Shown here piece after piece: positions 46,791 through 55,594 of a stretch of 64,000 nt of DNA. Each line of letters begins with the position of its first letter. The first letter of the stretch is position 1. Position numbers and translations under genes: made by a program. The stretch comes from Gammaproteobacteria bacterium. GTDB lineage: Bacteria; Pseudomonadota; Gammaproteobacteria; Legionellales; Legionellaceae. Under the pieces are notes generated by a model. That model was not told the DNA's origin. It worked only from the letters and a program-made list of their open reading frames with translations, and ran no database searches. The stretch is taken from contig JANSXK010000005.1 in assembly GCA_024742995.1 (NCBI GenBank), positions 62,001 to 126,000 of the forward strand, read 5' to 3'.

Positions 46791-47465
46791 ATGAAAAAAA
46801 TACTCACACTCACTATGATAGCCTTATCCATGATTGGCCAGGATATTTATGCTGCCAAACAACATTCCGAGAAAACCACCAAAACATCCAAAAACAAAAC
46901 AGCAAAATCAACAACGAAGACAAACACCAAGACAGCGACCACACCAGCTGCCACGGCCCACACAGCAACACCAGCGCCCACTCCAGTCGCGGTGGTAAGG
47001 CCCTTAATGCCCATGAACTGTTTTTATAAATTTTCGACCACCGAACCCGTCTCTGATACAGAATTAGCGCAATGGGGACAATACGCTGCCAGACGGTCTT
47101 TTGATTATAATTTTGATAAGCTTGATGCACAATTACAAACGCTCAAACCTTGTTTCACCGACAAAGGCTGGACAGGGTTCAATGATGCCCTGAAACAATC
47201 TGGCAATTTACTAACGATCAAGGCTCAAAAATTGAATGTCAGCAGTCGGGTCACAGGAAAATCTGAAGTGAATCTGGTCAAAGAGAATCAATGGCGCATC
47301 ACAGTGCCTTTGAGTGTGGTGTACCAAAATGCTCAAGAGAAACTAACGCAGTCTTTATCAGTGGTCATGGTGGTTACCAAAAAATCATCTACGGAATTAG
47401 GTATTGTACAAATAATTGCCACACCAAAATTAGAAAACGCACCGGCGCAAACGAAAAAGTCTTAG
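46791..47465 (+). CDS. Exported IcmL/DotI-like domain protein
   Basis: 224 aa. Signal peptide 1-21 (ILTLTMIALSMIGQDIYA), a Lys/Thr/Ala/Pro-rich linker to about residue 72, then a domain matching, from memory, the periplasmic part of IcmL/DotI of the type IVB secretion system: AQWGQYAARRSFDYNFDKL, CFTDKGWTGFNDALKQSGN, IKAQKLNVSSRVTGKSEV, WRITVPLSVVYQNAQEKLT. True DotI is a single-span inner-membrane protein, so this is a soluble or wall-associated relative. It implies that the genome carries a Dot/Icm-type system or its remnants. AAGGACGA precedes the start. Confidence 0.75.
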   Translation: MKKILTLTMIALSMIGQDIYAAKQHSEKTTKTSKNKTAKSTTKTNTKTATTPAATAHTATPAPTPVAVVRPLMPMNCFYKFSTTEPVSDTELAQWGQYAARRSFDYNFDKLDAQLQTLKPCFTDKGWTGFNDALKQSGNLLTIKAQKLNVSSRVTGKSEVNLVKENQWRITVPLSVVYQNAQEKLTQSLSVVMVVTKKSSTELGIVQIIATPKLENAPAQTKKS

Positions 47466-47490
47466 GACATCATGTATGACCACCACTGAC

Positions 47491-48759
47491 TCATAACCAA
47501 GGAACCAGGAATTTACCCTTATCATCTTTAGCACTACCGTCTTTAATAACCTGAGGTGACGCGCTTGTCTCATCAGTCAGTAAAAAATGTTTCGGACTAT
47601 ATGAAATCCTACGAGTGCTGCCTGCTCGTAATTGTCGTCCCGAATACTCAGGAGACCAAAATGGAAAAGCATCTATTTCAGTCTCCTTGTTAAATGGCTT
47701 CGACGTATCAGGATCGATCCCACCCCCATCTGCAATTTTAACTCGATGAACCAACATTCTTTCTTCAAAATCAGGTTTAAAAAATGTCCCTTTTCTCAAG
47801 GCAAGCGTTACTTGTTCGCAATTCCCCTTCGTATTTGTCACACTATAAGGAAATCTTGTTTGAGCAATCAAGTCTTTGGTGATTTCTACTTCCTGGGATG
47901 AAAGCTTGCCCATCATATGTAAGAGGATGTCTTTATAGGAATTCGTAATATGGACCTCATAGAGCATAAAACGCGTCCAAGGATTCGATTTTTTCCTTTG
48001 TTCAGCGATTCGTTCACGACAAAGTGTTGTTATTGCAGTAAATTCTTGCGGAGATACGCCAAGTTTCTTTGCCTGGCCTGCAATGAATGCATCTTGGTCT
48101 GTCTTTGATCGCATTGTTCCATAACCATCTGCATTAGAATCACCATAGCGTTTTTTAAAATAGACCCGCAAAGTTTGCTTCGTAATAATCGTAGCCAAAA
48201 AAGCAGTAGCTACTGCTGAAAAATACACCATTTCCAATATCAGTGGCACAGGAAGAGCGACCATTGAGGCAAGACAACTCCCAGCAAAAATAGCCCAAAA
48301 CAGTGGGATTTTATGGGTAGCATGTGAAATATAAGCCCCAATCATTGAACCAATCGAAATCAGCAAAGGAGAGCATCCCGTGAGCGCAATATAATCAAAT
48401 AATAGCTTCATCACCATCGGCGTTTGCGCCAAAACAAAGTACCCTAATAATGTACCCGCCAACAATGTCAAAGCAATCACAGCAAGCATGACCTTGGCCT
48501 TGAACTGTTTACGTTCATTCTGTAAGTTATTTTGTGCCTTTAACGCTGTGATGATGGGTGTCAAAGCCACATTATCTAATACAAATGTCGCGGCCACCCA
48601 GCAGGCCACGGCTTGTGGGATAATATGAAACCAACCCAATACAGCCAACAACACCCCAGAAGCAATAGTGATCAAGGGTCTCGTTTGAATATTAAAACGT
48701 TTGGTTTTTTCTGTAGGGAAATATCGTAAAATTTTATTGCTTATTTCATCGCTAGCCAT
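47491..48759 (-). CDS. Unknown 422-aa protein: multispan N-half, soluble C-half
   Basis: No family recognised. The N-terminal half has about five to six membrane spans (PLITIASGVLLAVLGWF, VMLAVIALTLLAGTLLGYFVL, IPLFWAIFAGSCLASMVALPV and others); residues ~215-422 are soluble, with a helical segment (ERIAEQRKKSNPWTRFMLYE) and a Gly/Asp/Lys-rich end. No signal peptide. AGGA lies six bases before ATG. It follows the lipoprotein L,D-transpeptidase by 20 bases and converges with the IcmL-like gene. Could be a membrane-targeted effector; that is inference only. Confidence 0.78.
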   Translation of the reverse strand: MASDEISNKILRYFPTEKTKRFNIQTRPLITIASGVLLAVLGWFHIIPQAVACWVAATFVLDNVALTPIITALKAQNNLQNERKQFKAKVMLAVIALTLLAGTLLGYFVLAQTPMVMKLLFDYIALTGCSPLLISIGSMIGAYISHATHKIPLFWAIFAGSCLASMVALPVPLILEMVYFSAVATAFLATIITKQTLRVYFKKRYGDSNADGYGTMRSKTDQDAFIAGQAKKLGVSPQEFTAITTLCRERIAEQRKKSNPWTRFMLYEVHITNSYKDILLHMMGKLSSQEVEITKDLIAQTRFPYSVTNTKGNCEQVTLALRKGTFFKPDFEERMLVHRVKIADGGGIDPDTSKPFNKETEIDAFPFWSPEYSGRQLRAGSTRRISYSPKHFLLTDETSASPQVIKDGSAKDDKGKFLVPWL

Positions 48760-48779
48760 CTCAAATCCTATTTGAAGCC

Positions 48780-49397
48780 CTAACTACTCGTATGAGATTG
48801 TAGCCAATCACCATCGCCATTTTCATCTTCGTACGAGAGTACCACCACCCGTGTGCCGATCGTCGCAAATTCCTCATTTAACCATTTTGCTGCTGACGGT
48901 AAAACACGGATACATCCATGGCTATCATTATAAGGAGGCACAGCATAACCAGCGTGAATAGTATAACCACGAGAGAAATACATGCAATACGGCATTTTGG
49001 CACCACCTTCGGTTTCTACGGGGTACTCTCCTGATTTGCAATCCAAACCACGTTTGGCATAGATACGGAACGACCCGGTCACGGTACGACAAGACTTGCC
49101 ATCCTCTTCACAAATATCCTTACCACCAGAAGCACTCCCTGTCATCACCCGATCACCATTCTTATCATAAGCGGCCCAAGCAGCGACTTTAGGATCGAAA
49201 ACAAACACTTTTACCCTCCGGGGTCGAATTTTCAGAGGAAAATGATCACGTCCTCGTTTATCTAAGGTGTAATGTTGCCTGTGATGCACGACGCCATAAT
49301 CATCCGTAATATAAGTGGACTCATCATATTGCACACAACCACTTAATATCATTGCACCGCACATCAATAACCATATACAACGTTTTAACATACGCAT
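48780..49397 (-). CDS. L,D-transpeptidase, lipoprotein
   Basis: 205 aa. Lipoprotein signal with lipobox ILSGC (lipidated Cys21). The YkuD motif spans His148 to SHGCIRV with Cys162. It is a paralog of the enzyme at 16 kb but lacks the LysM-like part and is membrane-anchored. Start ATG overlaps the ettA stop (TAATG). Confidence 0.91.
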   Translation of the reverse strand: MRMLKRCIWLLMCGAMILSGCVQYDESTYITDDYGVVHHRQHYTLDKRGRDHFPLKIRPRRVKVFVFDPKVAAWAAYDKNGDRVMTGSASGGKDICEEDGKSCRTVTGSFRIYAKRGLDCKSGEYPVETEGGAKMPYCMYFSRGYTIHAGYAVPPYNDSHGCIRVLPSAAKWLNEEFATIGTRVVVLSYEDENGDGDWLQSHTSS

Positions 49398-51067
49398 TAA
49401 TCCTCTAGCCGCCGATATTTATGTTGTGGCGTACCACCTTGATCTCCCGTACGTTTTTGGTGGTCAGCTTCATAATCGGTATAGCTGCCTTCCATAAATA
49501 CCACACGACCTGATCCTTCAAATGCCATCAAATGCGTACATACTCTATCTAAAAACCAGCGATCATGCGAAATCACCACAGCAGAACCGGGAAAATTCAA
49601 TACCGCCTCTTCTAACGCACGCAGAGTTTCCACGTCTAAGTCGTTGCTGGGCTCATCGAGTAGTAATACATTCGCACCACGCTTAAGCAATTTGGCCAAA
49701 TGTACTCTGTTACGCTCTCCACCAGATAATTGGCTCATTTTCTTTTGTTGATCGGGACCTTTGAAATTAAAACGGCCCACATATGCCCTGGAAGGCATCT
49801 GAAAAGACCCTACTTGAATAATATCTTGTTTATCAGAAATTTCTTCCCAAACCGTATGGTTATCATCCAAATGATCACGCATTTGATCCACGTAGGCCAA
49901 TTGCACGGTTTCTCCAACGCGAACCTGACCTGCATCTGGTGTTTCTTTTTCCATCAATAGTTTTAAAAAGGTGGATTTACCAGCGCCATTGGGACCAATG
50001 ATACCCAGCACCCCACCTTTGGGCAAACTGAAATTCAAATGCTCAAATAATACTTTATCGCCATAGCGTTTCGATAAATCGTTGCCTTCTAAGACCACAT
50101 CCCCCAAACGTTCTCCTGGTGGGATGTAAATTTCATTGGTTTCATTGCGTTTTTGAAAGTCTTTAGAGTTCATTTCATCAAAACGCGCTAAGCGGGCTTT
50201 GGATTTGGCATGTCGACCTTTAGGCGAGCTGCGGACCCATTCCAATTCTGCTTTTAACACGCGCATATGTGATGCTTCTTGCTTTTTCTCAAGAGACAAA
50301 CGTTCATTTTTTTGCTCAAGCCATGCGGTATAGTTGCCTTTGTAAGGAATACCTTCGCCACGATCCAACTCTAAAATCCACTCTGCAGCATTATCTAAAA
50401 AGTACCGATCGTGAGTAATGGCAACCACAGTGCCAGAAAATTCTTCTAAATACTGTTCCAACCATGCCACACTTTCTGCATCCAAATGGTTGGTCGGTTC
50501 GTCTAATAACAACATATCCGGACTAGAAAGCAATAAGCGACACAAAGCCACGCGTCGCCGCTCACCACCCGATAATACCTCCATGGTGGCATCCCAATCG
50601 GGTAATCGTAACGCATGTGCAGCAACGTCTAGCTTTCTATCCAAATCCCAACCACCACCACTTTCAATGGCGTGCTGTAATTCGCCTTGTTCTGCAAGTA
50701 AGGCGGTCATCTCATCATCACTCATGGGTTCGGCAAAACGCATACTGATCTCGTCAAATTGTGCTAATTTGACTTTCATCTCATGTACACCCTCTTCTAC
50801 AACTTCACGTACGGTTTTATCCATATCAACAATAGGTTCTTGTGGCAAATAGCCTATCTTCACCCCAGGTTGCGAACGCGCTTCACCGTCAAACTGTCGG
50901 TCGACCCCTGCCATAATCCGCAACAAGGTCGATTTCCCAGAGCCATTCAGGCCTAAAACCCCAATTTTCGCACCAGGTAGGAAACTCAGAGAGATATCCT
51001 TCAGAATCACACGTTGATTCTCTACTGTCTTCGACACCCGATTCATGGTAAAAATATACTGTGACAT
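49397..51067 (-). CDS. ettA: Energy-dependent translational throttle protein EttA (ABC-F)
   Basis: 556 aa. Binds the ribosomal E site and gates entry into elongation depending on ATP/ADP. Walker A GLNGSGKST and GPNGAGKST, signatures LSGGERRRVALCRLLL and LSGGERNRVHLAKLL, Walker B LLLDEPTNHLDAESVAWLEQYL, and the ribosome-binding linker WVRSSPKGRHAKSKARLARF. Start chosen at ATG 51067 (GGAG five bases upstream), which gives the E. coli length; the 54 bases before it have no counterpart. Confidence 0.96.
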   Translation of the reverse strand: MSQYIFTMNRVSKTVENQRVILKDISLSFLPGAKIGVLGLNGSGKSTLLRIMAGVDRQFDGEARSQPGVKIGYLPQEPIVDMDKTVREVVEEGVHEMKVKLAQFDEISMRFAEPMSDDEMTALLAEQGELQHAIESGGGWDLDRKLDVAAHALRLPDWDATMEVLSGGERRRVALCRLLLSSPDMLLLDEPTNHLDAESVAWLEQYLEEFSGTVVAITHDRYFLDNAAEWILELDRGEGIPYKGNYTAWLEQKNERLSLEKKQEASHMRVLKAELEWVRSSPKGRHAKSKARLARFDEMNSKDFQKRNETNEIYIPPGERLGDVVLEGNDLSKRYGDKVLFEHLNFSLPKGGVLGIIGPNGAGKSTFLKLLMEKETPDAGQVRVGETVQLAYVDQMRDHLDDNHTVWEEISDKQDIIQVGSFQMPSRAYVGRFNFKGPDQQKKMSQLSGGERNRVHLAKLLKRGANVLLLDEPSNDLDVETLRALEEAVLNFPGSAVVISHDRWFLDRVCTHLMAFEGSGRVVFMEGSYTDYEADHQKRTGDQGGTPQHKYRRLED

Positions 51068-51167
51068 AAAAACTCCACCTAAACTGGGGCTAATAATAGC
51101 AAATTCTGCTGTGAAATTCATGAATTCTTGCTAAAATATCTTCTTCAATCGTATTTTCAAGGTTAAA

Positions 51168-51821
51168 ATGGACAAACAAACAGCCCAAACCAATATGATC
51201 AAGCAACAATTGCGCACTGGAGATATAACCGATGGTGCCATATTAGATCTCTACGAAACCATCCCAAGAGATGCGTTCGTTCCCCCTGCTTATCAAGCGT
51301 TCGCGTATTCAGACATGCATATTCCATTGGATCACGATCAATGTATGTTCACACCCCTTGAAGAAGCCTCATTGCTGCAAGCATTGCAACTTCAAGGCCA
51401 TGAAACAGTGTTAGAAATTGGGACTGGTACGGGATTTTTAACTGCTCTATTAAGTAATGCTGCGCAGCACGTGCTTTCCATTGATTATTTCGAAGCATTC
51501 ACCGCTAAGGCAAAAAAATCTTGTAAAGCCGTAGGATGTCACAATATAGATTTCATTACTGGCGATGGTTGTCAGGGTTGGGTCGACAAAGCGCCCTACG
51601 ATATTGTTGTACTCACCGGTGGTATAAAAAATTTGACCGACACCTTAAAGCTGCAAGTACTTTTAGGTGGAAAAATCTTTACGATTCTTGGCACAGCACC
51701 TATTATGGAAGGCAATTTGCATCAAGTTGATCATGAAGGCCAGTGGACACATCGTTCTATATTTGAAACGAATGTCCCGTCTCTCATCAATAAACAGTGT
51801 CATCAACCGTTTGTTTTTTAG
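51168..51821 (+). CDS. Protein-L-isoaspartate O-methyltransferase-like protein
   Basis: 217 aa, PCMT family: methyltransferase motif VLEIGTGTGFLTALL and the N-terminal QLRTGDITDGAILDLYETIPRDAFVP. The substrate loop differs from classical Pcm (TPLEEASLLQAL where Pcm has a Ser-Gln-Pro-type motif), so isoaspartyl repair is not assured. It sits nine bases upstream of tolC, an arrangement I recall from Legionella, and away from surE. Confidence 0.85.
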   Translation: MDKQTAQTNMIKQQLRTGDITDGAILDLYETIPRDAFVPPAYQAFAYSDMHIPLDHDQCMFTPLEEASLLQALQLQGHETVLEIGTGTGFLTALLSNAAQHVLSIDYFEAFTAKAKKSCKAVGCHNIDFITGDGCQGWVDKAPYDIVVLTGGIKNLTDTLKLQVLLGGKIFTILGTAPIMEGNLHQVDHEGQWTHRSIFETNVPSLINKQCHQPFVF

Positions 51822-51829
51822 GATTTTGC

Positions 51830-53284
51830 ATGCCAATGGATCGGGTTCGCTGCTTTCTTATCGGATTACTGCTCTCCAGCCAAGGATTTTGTGCAGATCT
51901 AATGGATGTCTATCATCAGGCTTTGGATAATGATCCCTCTTTTAAAGCCGCTTACAGTACTTTTTTATCACAAAGCGAAACCCTGCCCCAGGCTTGGGCA
52001 CAATTACTGCCACAACTCACACTGACCGCCCTAATTGGACGTAATAATCAATCGGTCGATGCAGGTGTATTTGTCGTTGAACAAACCTACAACGGGGACA
52101 AGTGGACTGTTAATGCATCACAAACTGTATTCAATTATGCCGCCTGGGAAAAAGTGAAACAAGCCCGCGCCGGGGTCAAATCAGCGCTTGCTACCTTCAA
52201 CGATAATGCCCAACAATTAATGATGCGAACGACCAAGGCCTACCTGGATTTATTACTGGCAAGAGACACGCTAACGTTTTCTCAAGCAAAAAAAAGAGCA
52301 AACAAACGACAATTAGACCAGGCGCAAGAGCGCTTTAATGTTGGACTTGACGCTATTACGGCTGTGTATGAAGCCAGATCGGCCTTTGACCAGTCTGTCG
52401 CCGAAGTGATTGGCGATCAAAATAATCTGGTCAATCAAAACGAAAAATTAAGCTTGATTACCAATCATACGTACAAGCATGTTGCGGTATTGCGTAATAA
52501 TAGGATCCCTCTCATCAAACCTGAGCCAGCAATTGTGGATGAGTGGATCAGTGCCGGACTCAAGCAAAATTATAGCCTGTATGCAGCAAAATATGCCCTA
52601 CAAGCAGCCAGAGAAAAGATTAAAGCCGCATCTGCAGGTAATTGGCCTGTATTTACCATCCAAGGCAATGTCGCAGACACCCATTATAATAGCAGCACCC
52701 ACGAAGGAGGCGATGCCGACTCCCTGGTGAACGATTTGTTTATACCACAAGAACAAATGATTTCCTCCATTTCATTAAATGCCTCGCTCCCGATCTACCA
52801 AGGAGGATTGGTTGCCTCCCAAACACGGCAAGCCTCTTTTGATTTCCAAACTTCTAGCCACCAAATGGAAAAAGCGTATCGCGATGTGGTGGTCAATTCG
52901 AATATTCATTTTAATACGGTTATCCAAGGTATTGAGAAAGTCAAAGCCGACCGCCAAACTGTGATTTCACAGCAAAATTCCACCGAAAGTGTTGAAGCAC
53001 AATACGCTGTCGGCACACGCACCATGACAGACGTGGTGATAACACAGCAACGATTATTTGAAGCACAACAACAATTGGCCTCAGATCAATACGCGCTTAT
53101 CTTATCAACCATGAATCTGAAGTATTTTGCCGGCACTTTAAATGTCATGGATTTAGAAGAAATTAATTCTTGGCTTGAAACCACGCGCGTGTCAGAGTTG
53201 GCAATCAATAAAGCTAATCCAGCATGCCAATTGAACGCGACCCAAAAACTCATTCAAAAGATGGAAGCAATGAAAACATTATGA
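51830..53284 (+). CDS. tolC: Outer-membrane channel TolC
   Basis: 484 aa. Forms the trimeric exit duct for efflux pumps and type I secretion. ATG 51830 has AGGA six bases upstream and gives a signal peptide ending GFCA-DL. DLMDVYHQALDNDPSFKAAYSTF is the classic first repeat; the second begins near EWISAGLKQNYSLYAAKYAL. MTDVVITQQRLFEAQQQLASDQYALILSTMNLKYFAG is the last helical hairpin. Confidence 0.95.
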   Translation: MPMDRVRCFLIGLLLSSQGFCADLMDVYHQALDNDPSFKAAYSTFLSQSETLPQAWAQLLPQLTLTALIGRNNQSVDAGVFVVEQTYNGDKWTVNASQTVFNYAAWEKVKQARAGVKSALATFNDNAQQLMMRTTKAYLDLLLARDTLTFSQAKKRANKRQLDQAQERFNVGLDAITAVYEARSAFDQSVAEVIGDQNNLVNQNEKLSLITNHTYKHVAVLRNNRIPLIKPEPAIVDEWISAGLKQNYSLYAAKYALQAAREKIKAASAGNWPVFTIQGNVADTHYNSSTHEGGDADSLVNDLFIPQEQMISSISLNASLPIYQGGLVASQTRQASFDFQTSSHQMEKAYRDVVVNSNIHFNTVIQGIEKVKADRQTVISQQNSTESVEAQYAVGTRTMTDVVITQQRLFEAQQQLASDQYALILSTMNLKYFAGTLNVMDLEEINSWLETTRVSELAINKANPACQLNATQKLIQKMEAMKTL

Positions 53285-53349
53285 TTTGTAGCTGTTAGAA
53301 CATCCTAATCCTGTAAGAATACGCTCTTTTTATTTAAAATAAAAACATG

Positions 53350-53379
53350 TTGTACATTTTAATACCCATGTGTTATAAT
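53350..53379 (+). promoter_or_regulatory. Sigma70 promoter for the 409-aa gene
   Basis: TTGTAC (53350-53355), 18-bp spacer, perfect TATAAT (53374-53379). The start of transcription falls near 53386, leaving an 18-base leader containing GGAGAG. Confidence 0.65.
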
Positions 53380-53403
53380 AAAAATCTTTGATTCTCTGGA
53401 GAG

Positions 53404-54633
53404 ATGGGCTTGCCTTATCGTTATTCTACAGCTGAACAGCGCGAGCGGTGGCTGGACATTTGTGCTGCAAAATATGAGGCTTGTTTTACCGATAAAGCGA
53501 CTTTGGTTAAAGCGCTTGGTATCAGGCAAACCATCGCATGCACAACAGTACTCACTGAAGACAATGTAGATGCAGCGTTACAAGCCATCGATACGCACGA
53601 TACCATTACCTTTACAATTGCCGATAGTGAAAGACACGGTAATGTACTGGCCAATCGTTTCGACATCGACTTTGTTCAGAAGCTTGACCTGCCACCTTCG
53701 TATGTTTTATCGCTAGAAGCAGCACTCTTTTATAGTATAGATACAGATAACGAGGCGGATGATCTAAACTTTCGACAGCACTACTTCACAATGATGGAAG
53801 CCCATCCCGAGGAACTAGAAGCTATTTGCGCGGAACAAGATACATTTATTGCTGCGATAGATGATCTCATTACGCAAAAAATCGCTCAAAATATATATGA
53901 AAAACGTAAAGATAAGGTGCAACAATCTCATGAAAAAACTATGGGTACTTTGCGCCAAGAAATATCCTATGCCATAGCAAAGAGTGAAGAAGGTCTTCCA
54001 CCTGTATTAAAAAAATCTGTGCACACAATTCTTCTTGAGATATCAAAACAAAAAAAGGCCCAACAACTGCCTATATTTTCTCGTGGACTAACGAAAAAAT
54101 TACAACACCTCAATGAAGCCATCCAAACAGATTTAGAAGAGGCCATGCGTAACATTGATGCGCTTGTAAGTGAACTACAGCAATTGATGGAAAACACCTC
54201 TCTCTCGCCTCTGATACAAGAAAGACTCATAGCCATTCTTGAGCTAAAACCAGTGTCTCTGCTAGAAGCGCAATCGCATCTGTCATATTTAGGTCAATGC
54301 AAAATTAAAGTGGAAAGACTAAACAAATCAAATGAATATAAACAACGCTATTTGAATACTCAAAATAAGATTAGGTATGCGTTACAAAATGATTTATGGA
54401 GTGTATGGACCAATCGACATCTTGTCTTTGAATTTGCTCAAACTTATCAAGAACGTGATTTAGATATTTTAGGATGGGAAAAAATGGAAGAAGGTATTGT
54501 ATCCATGGAACGCGCACTACAACAGGCTGTGAAAAACACAGACACGTCAGCTAAAACTCCGCCTAAAGCCATATCAAATAAAACGGAAGGATCCGTACCG
54601 ACATATGCGTATTTCGAACCCAAGCTAGGATGA
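53404..54633 (+). CDS. Unknown 409-aa helical protein, candidate effector
   Basis: No family recognised. Cytosolic, no signal peptide or spans. The N-terminal ~150 residues include KALGIRQTIACTTVL and LPPSYVLSLEAALFYS; from ~170 to ~360 the sequence is strongly helical and charged, with coiled-coil character (EEAMRNIDALVSELQQLME). The last 40 residues are Thr/Lys/Pro-rich. It has its own promoter, stands between tolC and ttcA, and a hairpin overlaps its stop. A monocistronic, orphan, coiled-coil protein fits the pattern of Dot/Icm substrates, without direct proof. GGAG is only two bases before ATG. Confidence 0.78.
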   Translation: MGLPYRYSTAEQRERWLDICAAKYEACFTDKATLVKALGIRQTIACTTVLTEDNVDAALQAIDTHDTITFTIADSERHGNVLANRFDIDFVQKLDLPPSYVLSLEAALFYSIDTDNEADDLNFRQHYFTMMEAHPEELEAICAEQDTFIAAIDDLITQKIAQNIYEKRKDKVQQSHEKTMGTLRQEISYAIAKSEEGLPPVLKKSVHTILLEISKQKKAQQLPIFSRGLTKKLQHLNEAIQTDLEEAMRNIDALVSELQQLMENTSLSPLIQERLIAILELKPVSLLEAQSHLSYLGQCKIKVERLNKSNEYKQRYLNTQNKIRYALQNDLWSVWTNRHLVFEFAQTYQERDLDILGWEKMEEGIVSMERALQQAVKNTDTSAKTPPKAISNKTEGSVPTYAYFEPKLG

Positions 54634-54656
54634 TAATCATACAATTGCATCCTAGC
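54624..54656 (+). terminator. Hairpin over the stop codon of the 409-aa gene
   Basis: GCTAGGATG (54624-54632) pairs perfectly with CATCCTAGC (54648-54656), loop of 15. The stop codon lies in the left arm and loop. No T-run follows, so it may protect the 3' end rather than terminate. Confidence 0.4.
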
Positions 54657-54715
54657 ACCTCACAACCTCAGTTCCTGACGCAATCACACATTCCGCTTTC
54701 CTCCCCGTATAATTA

Positions 54716-54724
54716 TGATAGAAT
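54716..54724 (+). promoter_or_regulatory. Extended -10 promoter of ttcA
   Basis: TGA-TAGAAT (TG at 54716, -10 at 54719-54724) is an extended -10 box. Only a weak -35 (CTTTCC) lies 17 bases upstream, which extended -10 promoters tolerate. A TATAAT is also present at 54708. Confidence 0.4.
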
Positions 54725-54760
54725 AGGCTACCCAAGCGATATTTTGGTGAATTTTCAATC

Positions 54761-55594
54761 ATGTTGTCATCTGCTACTGAAAAAAAATTACTGCATTACA
54801 TTGGCAAGGGCATTGCAGATTTTAATATGATCCAAACCGGCGATCGTGTCATGGTTTGTTTGTCAGGGGGCAAAGATTCATTCACATTGCTCACCATTTT
54901 AAATTTACTACGCAAACGCTCGGGCAATAAATTCAGTATCTTCGCATTTACACTTGATCAAGCCCAACCTGGATGGGACGATCAAACCTTGCGACAATGG
55001 CTAGAAGATCACCAGATTGGGTACGACATTTTAACACGCGACACCTACAGCATCGTCAAAGAAAAAATTCCAGAAGGCAACACCTATTGTTCCTTATGTT
55101 CACGCTTGCGCCGCGGCATCATATACCGTTATGCTGAAGAACATGGCTTCACTAAAATTGCTTTAGGTCATCACCGAGATGATTTGATTCGCACATTGTT
55201 GATGTCTATTTTATATAATGGTGACATCCGTTCTATGCCTCCTAAATTGCTTAGCGACAACAAAAAACATATTGTGATTCGACCGATGTGCTATGTCCAA
55301 GAGCGGGATATTATCACGTATGCCAACGAACAAGCATACCCCATCATCCCATGCACGCTTTGTGGTTCTCAAGATAATTTAGCGCGTAAACGTGTGGGCA
55401 AGCTTATTGAGCAATTGGCAGTGGACAATCCTAAAATTCCTAGTAACATTTTGCATGCGTTACAAAGTATCAAACCTAGCCAATTGATGGATCAAAACTT
55501 ATGGCATTTTAAAGATCTGGAGCGTGAAGCCATTACAAATCTGGCTTCAAAGAATCACGATAATATGCTAACAGAGGAACTCTCCATATCATGA
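54761..55594 (+). CDS. ttcA: tRNA 2-thiocytidine biosynthesis protein TtcA
   Basis: 277 aa. Thiolates cytidine 32 of tRNA using ATP and a 4Fe-4S cluster. PP-loop SGGKDS (35-40); cluster cysteines YCSLC (Cys110, Cys113) and PCTLCG (Cys198, Cys201). The stop overlaps the SulP gene start by four bases. Confidence 0.95.
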   Translation: MLSSATEKKLLHYIGKGIADFNMIQTGDRVMVCLSGGKDSFTLLTILNLLRKRSGNKFSIFAFTLDQAQPGWDDQTLRQWLEDHQIGYDILTRDTYSIVKEKIPEGNTYCSLCSRLRRGIIYRYAEEHGFTKIALGHHRDDLIRTLLMSILYNGDIRSMPPKLLSDNKKHIVIRPMCYVQERDIITYANEQAYPIIPCTLCGSQDNLARKRVGKLIEQLAVDNPKIPSNILHALQSIKPSQLMDQNLWHFKDLEREAITNLASKNHDNMLTEELSIS

